The translations under genes were made by a program, and so were the position numbers. Shown one piece after another: positions 24,831-32,301 of a DNA stretch of 64,000 nucleotides (position 1 is the first letter of the stretch; every line of letters starts with the position of its first letter). Source of the stretch: an uncultured Prevotellaceae bacterium (GTDB lineage: Bacteria > Bacteroidota > Bacteroidia > Bacteroidales > Bacteroidaceae). Where the stretch lies: assembly GCA_946185485.1 (NCBI GenBank), contig CAMHJQ010000011.1:29366-93365 (forward strand), in the 5' to 3' direction. Below the pieces are notes generated by a model. It was not told the origin of the DNA. It saw only the letters and a program-made list of their open reading frames with translations, and did no database searches.

Positions 24831-26186
24831 TTACTCCCCTTCGGTATCTATATGAATTATTCTGCCATAATTGTCGTAGAGATTGAACTGAGTGTACTCA
24901 TCATTTACTGGCCATGCAAAGAGCGCATTGTAATTCGCATTGAATGCTATGTCTTGAAGCAGTTCATTATCGGTTGTAATAAATGACAGATAAGTTCTTT
25001 TACCGGCATAAATTACACACAATTTTTCATCGCCTATGAAGCGAATATAGGTAGAAAACACACCCACCTCATCATGCTGCGTACGTATCCATTCTATCTT
25101 TCCCTTCGCATCTACTTTAACAACAATAGCACTTTTATAATAATTATAATATTCCTGAATATATATATTACCATGACCTAGGAAGTATATGTTGCCCTTA
25201 TTGTCTCTGATGGACTGTCCGATGTGAAAGAAGTATTCTAGATCCCTGTCTTCTGAATAGTCCGAAGATGTGCTGACAACCTTGCCCTCGGCATCGAAGG
25301 TGATGGCCACAATTGTCTTTTCGCCTTTCCTGCCCATTGCCACCACACTACCATCAGCAACCTCGTGAACATCGTATAGTTCATCGGCAAAATCACCTTC
25401 TTCCTCATGAATCAGTTGGCCATTGGCATCCAAGCGTGCGAAGTAGTATTTGCCAGCAGTATAGTTCTTGCCTACAACAGCCATGCCACCATCCTTGCAA
25501 GCGTATGCTCCTTTGATTAAATAATCATCGGTTTTGCTGGTAAATGTGTACAACACATCACCTGTCTCAGGGTTTACCTTGTATGCCACATCGTAAAACC
25601 AGGCTACTATGTTGCCTTCCTCCGATACAGATGCATTCTCCACCCCTATTTGGCATCTCCACTTCACCTTGCTGTCTGCATCAGTTCGGCGGAGACAGAG
25701 ATTTGAGGTGGAATGATCAAGGTCCTTGCATGTAATATCAAGAAAGTCTCCCCCGGGCATCTGGCGGACCAACAAATTCACCTCCTCATTGTTCCCATAG
25801 AGGTCCATCTCGCGCCATCCTATGACAGTCGCATACGACTTAAGTGTTTTGAACGTCATGTCCTTGGTAAGCACCTTCTCGCCGTCCATGGCGTTGATTG
25901 ACAAATGGTACTCCGTATCTGGTGTCAAAGCACGCAACGTAATCTTTTTGTTTTTGGAAGTTTGTTTGATTTGCACACCATCAAGGTTTATATAACAAGT
26001 CAAGTCTTTTTGGAGAATCACGTCGACACGGTCTTTATGAACCTCCATTTCGACAGGAAGTTCATCATTGCTATACGAAGGCATTTCCTCACTGTAGGAA
26101 ATTTCTTCCCATTCTGTACTGCAACCAGCCATCACCATTGTCCCGACAGCTGAGAGCACTGTTATTATGATAGATTTAGCATTCAT
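24831..26186 (-). CDS. Lipoprotein with fibronectin III-like and beta-propeller regions
   Basis: The 451-residue protein has a lipobox (MVMAGC) with acidic residues soon after. An early domain (about 40-115) reads like fibronectin type III (ITLRALTPDTEYHLSINAMDG). The rest is a run of beta-strand repeats with Trp, Gly and Asp such as DANGQLIHEEEGDF and DAEGKVVSTS, suggesting a propeller of WD/PQQ-like blades. It is probably on the outer membrane, and no enzyme motif is seen. It overlaps the upstream Kelch lipoprotein gene by 4 bases, so the two are probably translated together and may form a complex. This pair is clearly more AT-rich than the mannan genes. Confidence 0.7.
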   Translation of the reverse strand: MNAKSIIITVLSAVGTMVMAGCSTEWEEISYSEEMPSYSNDELPVEMEVHKDRVDVILQKDLTCYINLDGVQIKQTSKNKKITLRALTPDTEYHLSINAMDGEKVLTKDMTFKTLKSYATVIGWREMDLYGNNEEVNLLVRQMPGGDFLDITCKDLDHSTSNLCLRRTDADSKVKWRCQIGVENASVSEEGNIVAWFYDVAYKVNPETGDVLYTFTSKTDDYLIKGAYACKDGGMAVVGKNYTAGKYYFARLDANGQLIHEEEGDFADELYDVHEVADGSVVAMGRKGEKTIVAITFDAEGKVVSTSSDYSEDRDLEYFFHIGQSIRDNKGNIYFLGHGNIYIQEYYNYYKSAIVVKVDAKGKIEWIRTQHDEVGVFSTYIRFIGDEKLCVIYAGKRTYLSFITTDNELLQDIAFNANYNALFAWPVNDEYTQFNLYDNYGRIIHIDTEGE

Positions 26187-27793
26187 TTGAGGTTGAAGTT
26201 GATGAAGTGCATACTTGTAGCGCCTAAAATGCCCGTGTATTTCAACATAGGACCCAAGATGAGCTTGTCCCTATAGAATGTGCTTGTTAGCATATTGGGG
26301 CCAATGGTATAAGTATCGTAAAGACCTAACAGTTCCCATTCTTTGGTGTTGAAATCATAACTGTAGATGGCAGAGTTGTCTTTATTGCCGGCATAGATGA
26401 GTTTGCCGTCATGCTCGAGAAGACATTGATTCTGGTTGCTGGTGTTATAAACAGATGTCAACTGTGTCTCCATGGTCCATTTGTCTTTACTTGAGTCATA
26501 CACCCAGAGGAAGCCTTGCGGTGTCATAAAGTAGCCATTGGTCTCACCGTTGCCCGTCTGCATTACCTGCTGGTCTGTAGGCCTGTCGGCCACCTTCGTC
26601 CATTCTCCCTTGGAGATATCATACTTCCATGTCTCCATAAACTGCTTGGTTGTAGTGGAATAGTTTCCGCCCAAAATATATACACTGCCACCTGCGGCAA
26701 AAGTCCTCATGTAGTAAAACTCCCCTCTGACAGGCAGGTCTGCCAGTTTCTTCCAACTGTCAGTTTCGGGATTGTACTCATACAATTCATTCTGTACCGA
26801 GTTGCTGTCGCTGCCATAAGGTTTTTGTATTTCCGTGATACCATACGCTTTGGAGCCTACAGCCACAATCTCCGTGATGTCATAGGGCACATCCTTGTGT
26901 TTTTTCCATGTTTTGGTGTTGAGGTCGCAGGAGACAAGCAGCTTGTCTGCCATCTTTGTGTAATAGTACATCCTGTCATCGATTCTGAAAGATGCCCTGG
27001 CAAAGTGTGGCAGATCCTTAAACTCGCTGAATGGTGTTGTGGCCTCCTCTTCCGGCTTCAAGGGCAGTATCCGGATTTTCTTTGGCAAAGGCAGTTCAGC
27101 ATCAGGCCAGTGCAAGGCCACGTCGTAAATGCCTGGTCCAATGTCTGTCATGTCCACAAAGAGACAAATATCTGCTTCCCCGGAGCCCTTCATTGAGTTT
27201 TCCCATTCTACAGGGTAGATACGATCGCCCACCCTGACCTCTACGGGTTTACCTTGCATCGCATACCTCACCACAATGCCAAAACGCCTCTTCGCTGAAA
27301 AGTGCAGTGCTATTTCATCCGTCTCATATTTCCATGGGTATGACGTCCCATCTACAATGGCATCAAGATAGGTTGGCTGCCCCCAAATATGGAGATAACT
27401 TTCAGCGGTCATGTTTGTCAGACTAATCATGAGCGATCTTGACTTGAATGAGTTCTTGTCTGTTTTAAGCACTGCACTCACTATATATTCGTGGTCTTTA
27501 GCCGGCACTGCAAATGTTTTCTGAACTTTTTGCATACGGTCATCTCCAAGCTCCACGTTGGTTGTAGAAAGAGCGCTGCCCGCATCCTTCGCGTCATAAA
27601 CAAGCAACTGCAAGCTATGATTGAAGAAAGACTCACCCTTGTCCACCGTCATATAGGCAGTGAAAGAATTGCCAGAGGTGACAACACACGAATCCATCGT
27701 GATGCTCGGTAGGGAATAATTCTCCACCACCTCCTCCTTTGTACAAGCCATTAGCATCAAGAAAAAAGCCAATAGCGATGGGATTTTCTTCAT
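26183..27793 (-). CDS. Kelch-repeat lipoprotein
   Basis: The protein is 536 residues from the ATG at 27793 (an in-frame ATG at 27799 adds two residues). It has a lipobox (MLMAC) followed by TKEEVVEN. Residues from about 250 on contain Kelch-type blades, for example GSVYILGGNYSTTTKQFMET, YDISKGEWTKVADRP and YNPETDSWKKLADLP, forming a beta-propeller. The N-terminal half (about 30-235) looks like one or two immunoglobulin-like domains. A surface binding role is plausible, ligand unknown. Its promoter at 27828-27858 lies inside the remnant of a toxin gene. It is co-transcribed with the next lipoprotein gene (4-base overlap). Confidence 0.75.
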   Translation of the reverse strand: MKKIPSLLAFFLMLMACTKEEVVENYSLPSITMDSCVVTSGNSFTAYMTVDKGESFFNHSLQLLVYDAKDAGSALSTTNVELGDDRMQKVQKTFAVPAKDHEYIVSAVLKTDKNSFKSRSLMISLTNMTAESYLHIWGQPTYLDAIVDGTSYPWKYETDEIALHFSAKRRFGIVVRYAMQGKPVEVRVGDRIYPVEWENSMKGSGEADICLFVDMTDIGPGIYDVALHWPDAELPLPKKIRILPLKPEEEATTPFSEFKDLPHFARASFRIDDRMYYYTKMADKLLVSCDLNTKTWKKHKDVPYDITEIVAVGSKAYGITEIQKPYGSDSNSVQNELYEYNPETDSWKKLADLPVRGEFYYMRTFAAGGSVYILGGNYSTTTKQFMETWKYDISKGEWTKVADRPTDQQVMQTGNGETNGYFMTPQGFLWVYDSSKDKWTMETQLTSVYNTSNQNQCLLEHDGKLIYAGNKDNSAIYSYDFNTKEWELLGLYDTYTIGPNMLTSTFYRDKLILGPMLKYTGILGATSMHFINFNLK

Positions 27794-27801
27794 CGTCATT
27801 A

Positions 27802-27888
27802 CTAAAAAAAGATTTGGTTGTTATATGCAAAATTATACAAAGCACCGACATTTTTCAAGAAACTTGTATCGAGCAGGTATCCGTTCAT
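27802..27888 (-). pseudogene. Stub of a PIN-domain (VapC-like) toxin
   Basis: An ATG at 27888 overlaps the antitoxin stop as ATGA and begins MNGYLLDTSFLKNVGAL, which matches the start of PIN-domain toxins (YLLDTN-type first strand with the first acidic residue). The reading frame then ends at a TAG at 27802-27804 after 28 codons, with none of the later catalytic acidic residues. It is too short to act as a nuclease. Confidence 0.6.
27828..27858 (-). promoter_or_regulatory. Promoter of the Kelch/propeller lipoprotein operon
   Basis: On the minus strand TTG (27856-27858), 20 bases and TAATTTTG (27828-27835) form a good promoter, 35 bases before the start at 27793. It lies within the toxin stub. 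Confidence 0.65.
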
Positions 27889-28148
27889 AAGTCTGCATCA
27901 AATGTGTTTGCAGTTCTGGCAGCGCGGATATCTTCTACGATGTCTTCTGCCGAACGGCTGTCCTTCCATACACCCGCAAAACGGCTTGCCCAACCTTTGC
28001 GAGGTTTGGCGGCTGGTTCCTCGGGATGTGTCATGGAACTGCTTAGTAAGGTGATAAGTTCCAACTTTACGTTGTCACTTAAATTCTTCAGTTCCGACCA
28101 ATACTTAGCACTGATGGGTGATGGCGTTACTAATGCATTTGTATTCAT
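27885..28148 (-). CDS. Antitoxin-like protein of a PIN-type toxin-antitoxin pair
   Basis: This 87-residue protein has a helical start (SAKYWSELKNLSDNVKLELITLLSSS, cited in part: KLELITLL), then WASRFAGVWKDSRSAEDIVEDI and IRAARTANTF at the end. This is the pattern of a small Bacteroidetes antitoxin found directly before PIN-domain toxins: an N-terminal dimerising helix region and a C-terminal toxin-binding tail with WxDxRSAEDI. It is complete, with a consensus promoter at 28179-28209 that it may autoregulate. Its partner survives only as a 28-codon stub joined by an ATGA overlap. The family assignment is from memory of this motif. Confidence 0.65.
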   Translation of the reverse strand: MNTNALVTPSPISAKYWSELKNLSDNVKLELITLLSSSMTHPEEPAAKPRKGWASRFAGVWKDSRSAEDIVEDIRAARTANTFDADL

Positions 28149-28178
28149 CTGTTCATCTTATCTATATGTTAGACGTTG

Positions 28179-28209
28179 CAAAAATAGACATAAATAATGA
28201 AACTACAAA
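28179..28209 (-). promoter_or_regulatory. Consensus promoter of the antitoxin gene
   Basis: On the minus strand TTTG (28206-28209), 19 bases and TATTTTTG (28179-28186) match the Bacteroidetes promoter; the start codon is 31 bases downstream. Confidence 0.7.
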
Positions 28210-28278
28210 ATAAAAACTGAAAAAACAATATATAAGTATTAAAATGACAATTGAAGAACAAAATGCCACGGTGAGTGA

Positions 28279-28376
28279 CATATGAGGGCTGAGGTAAGAA
28301 GGCTGAGGTAAGAAGGCTGATGTATGATGGCTGATGTATGATGGCTGATGTATGATGGCTGATGTATGAGGGCTGA
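28279..28376. repeat. Seven tandem copies of a 14-bp unit
   Basis: Units of consensus TGTATGATGGCTGA run without gaps: one CATATGAGGGCTGA, two GGTAAGAAGGCTGA, three TGTATGATGGCTGA and one TGTATGAGGGCTGA. There are no spacers, so it is not CRISPR. It abuts the SusC fragment. Confidence 0.9.
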
Positions 28377-28395
28377 GGGAAGGGGTAAGACGGGG

Positions 28396-28677
28396 CAGCG
28401 TGTCAAGAAAGGTCAGGTCGTTGCGCGGCTGAGCGGTGCTGCCCTGCGTGAGAATATCCTCCATTGCCGTGCCAAGCTGGAGAAAGCCTTCCTGCGATAC
28501 GCTGGAGTAGCTGCCGTCTACATTATATATAGGTATAGAGGGAATGGTGGTCAGCGAGTAGCCGATAAGACCCTCGTCAGAGTCGGCCAGCTTCAGGTCG
28601 TCCTTGGTGTCGGAGTAAGTAACGCTCAGACTCATCTTCAGCCAGCTCTTCAGCTGAGCGTCCAGATCGAAAACCGC
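28396..28677 (-). pseudogene. Internal fragment of a susC gene
   Basis: About 94 codons on the minus strand (LDAQLKSWLKM, DTKDDLKLADSDEGLIGYSL, IPIYNVDGSYSS) align to the barrel of the cluster 1 SusC around residues 380-480 (VDADLKSWLKM, ETNDDLKLADGEEGI, LPIYDMDGNYAS). There is no plug domain, start or barrel end. It stands in the same orientation as cluster 1 and is clearly diverged at the DNA level, so it is the relic of another paralogue rather than a recent copy. Open reading continues past both homology ends by chance. Confidence 0.85.
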
Positions 28678-28740
28678 CTCATTAATTGTCGGAAAATTTA
28701 AGAAAAATAAAAAATTTTCAAAATTTGTCCTTAAAAAATG

Positions 28741-28769
28741 TTGTGTTTCAAAAAAAAGTATTACCTTTG
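28741..28769 (+). promoter_or_regulatory. Promoter of the second susCD operon
   Basis: TTG (28741-28743), an 18-base spacer and TACCTTTG (28762-28769) resemble a Bacteroidetes promoter with a slightly short spacer. Transcription would begin near 28776, leaving an untranslated leader of about 200 bases before susC at 28976. Confidence 0.55.
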
Positions 28770-28975
28770 CAAAGCCAATTCGAAATATCAAACATAACCA
28801 TATAAACAATATTAATAACTAACATTTAAAATTTAAATGACTATTCGAAAAAAAAACAATTAATTACACCATTGCGGGTCTGGTAGGCTTGGCGTGGAGG
28901 AGGCTTTACGTCTCTGACTAACTAACTAAAAACAAAATGTATTTATCCTAATTCAACCAAAGAAAATACCTAAGT

Positions 28976-31900
28976 ATGAATCAAAAAATCAGAAAAACAG
29001 CGCTGCTGATGGGTGCATGTTCCCTTTTAGGAATGTACTCGCCAGTATCAGCCAGTGCCGGGACGTCAGTTCAGGCTGTTCAGCAGTCAACGAAGAAAAT
29101 TACGGGTACCGTCTCTGACTTACAAGGTCCTGTGATTGGTGCGAGTGTCGTTGAAAAGGGTACCAGCAATGGTGCGGTAACCGACTTCGACGGAAACTTC
29201 ACGCTCAATGTGAAGCCAGGTGCCACGCTGGTCATCAGCTACGTCGGCTACACAACTAAGGAGATTGCCATCGGCAATCAGTCTACATTCAATGTGACTT
29301 TAGAGGAAGACAACAACTCACTGGACGAAGTCGTCGTCGTGGGTTACGGTACGATGAAGAAGAGCGACATCTCCGGTTCTGTGGCTACCATCAACAAAGA
29401 GCAGATGGAGCGCAAGGTTCCCGTGAACATTGCTCAAGCCCTCCAGGGTGCTGCTGCTGGTGTGATGGTCACCAATCAGGACGGTGCACCTGGCACAAAG
29501 TCGGCTATCCGTATCCGTGGTATCGGTACTATCAATGGTGACGCCAGCCCTCTGTATGTGGTAGACGGTGTACAGGTCGGTACGAATGCTGACTTTGTTA
29601 ATCCTGCTGATATTGAGAGCATCGAAATCCTGAAGGATGCCTCTGCAACCGCTATCTACGGTTCTGCAGGTGCTAACGGTGTTATCATGGTTACCACCAA
29701 GCATGGTCAGAAGGGTAAGATGAATATCAACATCACCGGTGACTGGGGCTTCCAGACACTTCCTTATAAACTCGAAACTCTCAAAGGCGATGATTATGCC
29801 CGTTCTATCCGTGAGTCAAAGGCCAATGATGGCCAGACGCTGAACAACCAGATTTGGTCAGAGGTTTATGACGGCAAGCGCAACTATATCGACTGGCAGG
29901 ATCAGATGTATCAGACTGGTATTCGCCAGCAGTATGGTATTTCTGCAAACGGTGGTACCGAAAAAACCCAGTATAATTTCTCTCTCGGCTACCTCGATAC
30001 GAAGGGTATCATTGTCAACACCCGTTACAATCGTCTTACCTCGCGAGCAAGCATAAAATCTAAGGTGAACGATTACATCGAGTTCGGTGGCGACTTTAAC
30101 TATTCTTATTCTACGATTAAGGGTAACAACGCCGGTCTCGGTAACAACCAGAACCTTTCTTCACAGCGTGATATCGCCCAGATGGCTCCATCACTCGACT
30201 ACATTGATGACACAACGGGTGATCATATCCTAGTGAACGTTGTCAATCCTGACGGAACCTACGGTGCCAGTAAGGCTCCGACACCTGACGGCTGGGAAGG
30301 TATGACCGCAGGTGCACAGAACCCCTATGCAACCCAGATGGAAATCGGTCGCGAGACGCGTAATTCACGTATTTCTATTAACCCTTACATTGACATTACC
30401 CTCCTCAACATGAAGGAGCACAAGTTGAACCTTCATTCCATCGCTTCTTGGACTGAGACTCACTCAGACAACGACGAGTTCTCTGGCAAGTATGAGCGTT
30501 ATAACTACGTTGGTGGTAAGATGACTAAGGTCAACTACGAAGGCCGCGACAAGGAATACTACAACTTCGGTCTCTATCAGAACAAGGGTATTACCAAGGG
30601 TATCGAAACCTATCTGACCTACAACTGGAAGACAGACTTCAACGATCTGACCCTGATGGTCGGTAACTCTGTCAGCGATTACGAAGGTTCATGGGTAAGC
30701 GCTAGCGCACACACATTCCTTTCTGCCGACAACCGTCTGATTTCACTTACTGATGACAAGTCATCTATTAATGGCAATGGTGGTTTCAACGCTAAGGTTC
30801 GCACCATTTCTTACTATGGACGTTTGATTTACAATCTCTTCAATCGCTATATCTTGACTGCTACCGTACGTCGTGACGGTTCTTCCAATTTCTCTTCTTC
30901 TAACCGTTGGGCTACCTTCCCCTCGGCAGCTATTGCATGGCGCGTGAAGGAAGAGTCATTCCTGAAGGACGTCCAGGCTATCAGCAACGCCAAGGTTCGT
31001 ATCGGTTGGGGTCAGACAGGTAACGCCGGCGGTATTGCTGGTCGTTCAACGTATGCCCTTACTACGGTTGACACCAACTACCAGTTCTATAAGCAGGGAC
31101 AAGGCGGTGGCTCTACTGGTTCTTTCGACCGTGAGCAAGGTTTCTATGCTCCTCTGGTGGATACCAGCCTGAAGTGGGAGACCAACGAGCAGCTGAACTT
31201 CGGTCTCGACCTCGGTTTCCTGAATGGCGACTTGAATATCACCATGGATTACTTCATCCGCAAGACCAAGGATCTGCTCATCGAGCGTCAGATTCGTAAG
31301 TCATCTGGTTATTCTTCAATCTATACCAACTTCGGTCAGATTGACAACAAGGGCTTTGAGTTCTCTATCAACTACAACAAGAAGTTGAACAAGGATTGGG
31401 GCATCAACGTTGCATTCAACGGTTCTACCCTGAAGAACGAGATCAAGAAGATGGGTGTTGACTATACCTCTACTTGTGGTGGTAGCAACAGCACCTATTC
31501 TGCAGAAGATTCTATGGACGGTTCAAACATTGGTGCTGTTAATGGTACTGGTTTCGTTTGGGACAACCACTCTATCTGCCGTGAAGGTGAGGCTGTCGGC
31601 TCTTACTATGGCTACAAAGTTGCCCGCATCATCAATACTGAAGAGGATCTGGCTAAGGCAAAGGCACAGGGACAGAAAGCATCAATGGGTGACTTCCTCT
31701 TCGTGGATACCGATGGAAATGGCACACTGGATGACGCTGACCGCCAGATTCTCGGCAACGGTCTGCCTTCATTCAACTATGGCTTGAACATCAGTGCTAC
31801 CTACAAGGACTGGGATTTCAGCATCTATACTTATGGTGTTCTCGGTATGGACATCCTCTCATACTCTAAAATGCGCATGAGCATCATGAACCCCTCTGAT

Positions 31901-32281
31901 GACTCTTGGACGCCTGCCCTGTTGAAAGACAGCTACGAAGACATGTGGAGTCCAACCAACACTGGTGCTTCGCTCGCACGTCTGACCCGTCTTGACGACA
32001 ACAAGAACAGCCGCGTCAGCGATGCATGGATTGAGAATGGCAACTTCTTGAAGATCAGCAACATTCAAGTAGGCTACAACATCCCGAGACCTTTGCTCCA
32101 CAAGATTGGTATTAATGCAGCACGTGCATACTTTGCTATCCAGAACCTCTGCACGATTTCTCCGTACACCAAGTATGGCGATCCTGAAGTTGGTCAGGGT
32201 AACGTTATCTATACCGGTCTTGATACTGGCCGCTATGCTACTCCTCGCACATTCCAGTTTGGTCTTAATATCACGTTCTAA
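28976..32281 (+). CDS. SusC/RagA family TonB-dependent outer-membrane transporter (cluster 2)
   Basis: The 1101-residue protein has a signal peptide ending near SASAG and a carboxypeptidase-regulatory-like domain (about 40-115, KKITGTVSDLQGPVIGASVV). The plug carries VVVGYGTMKKSDISG, ALQGAAAGVMV and DASATAIYGSAGANGVIMVTTK, and the barrel ends FQFGLNITF. It shares the domain plan of the cluster 1 SusC but differs widely in the barrel, so it probably carries a different oligosaccharide size or decoration. It is followed 20 bases later by its susD. Codon use is strongly biased, consistent with high expression. Confidence 0.95.
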   Translation: MNQKIRKTALLMGACSLLGMYSPVSASAGTSVQAVQQSTKKITGTVSDLQGPVIGASVVEKGTSNGAVTDFDGNFTLNVKPGATLVISYVGYTTKEIAIGNQSTFNVTLEEDNNSLDEVVVVGYGTMKKSDISGSVATINKEQMERKVPVNIAQALQGAAAGVMVTNQDGAPGTKSAIRIRGIGTINGDASPLYVVDGVQVGTNADFVNPADIESIEILKDASATAIYGSAGANGVIMVTTKHGQKGKMNINITGDWGFQTLPYKLETLKGDDYARSIRESKANDGQTLNNQIWSEVYDGKRNYIDWQDQMYQTGIRQQYGISANGGTEKTQYNFSLGYLDTKGIIVNTRYNRLTSRASIKSKVNDYIEFGGDFNYSYSTIKGNNAGLGNNQNLSSQRDIAQMAPSLDYIDDTTGDHILVNVVNPDGTYGASKAPTPDGWEGMTAGAQNPYATQMEIGRETRNSRISINPYIDITLLNMKEHKLNLHSIASWTETHSDNDEFSGKYERYNYVGGKMTKVNYEGRDKEYYNFGLYQNKGITKGIETYLTYNWKTDFNDLTLMVGNSVSDYEGSWVSASAHTFLSADNRLISLTDDKSSINGNGGFNAKVRTISYYGRLIYNLFNRYILTATVRRDGSSNFSSSNRWATFPSAAIAWRVKEESFLKDVQAISNAKVRIGWGQTGNAGGIAGRSTYALTTVDTNYQFYKQGQGGGSTGSFDREQGFYAPLVDTSLKWETNEQLNFGLDLGFLNGDLNITMDYFIRKTKDLLIERQIRKSSGYSSIYTNFGQIDNKGFEFSINYNKKLNKDWGINVAFNGSTLKNEIKKMGVDYTSTCGGSNSTYSAEDSMDGSNIGAVNGTGFVWDNHSICREGEAVGSYYGYKVARIINTEEDLAKAKAQGQKASMGDFLFVDTDGNGTLDDADRQILGNGLPSFNYGLNISATYKDWDFSIYTYGVLGMDILSYSKMRMSIMNPSDDSWTPALLKDSYEDMWSPTNTGASLARLTRLDDNKNSRVSDAWIENGNFLKISNIQVGYNIPRPLLHKIGINAARAYFAIQNLCTISPYTKYGDPEVGQGNVIYTGLDTGRYATPRTFQFGLNITF

Positions 32282-32301
32282 TTTGAAAGAAGAAATACAT
32301 T

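Noticed and set aside
28279..28376. Possible CRISPR array
   Set aside because: The repeats are 14 bp and directly adjacent, with no spacers and no cas genes nearby; it is a simple tandem repeat.
28162..28395. Remaining parts of the 215-codon frame around the susC relic as a real gene
   Set aside because: Only the middle matches SusC; the ends translate the tandem repeat and AT-rich DNA.
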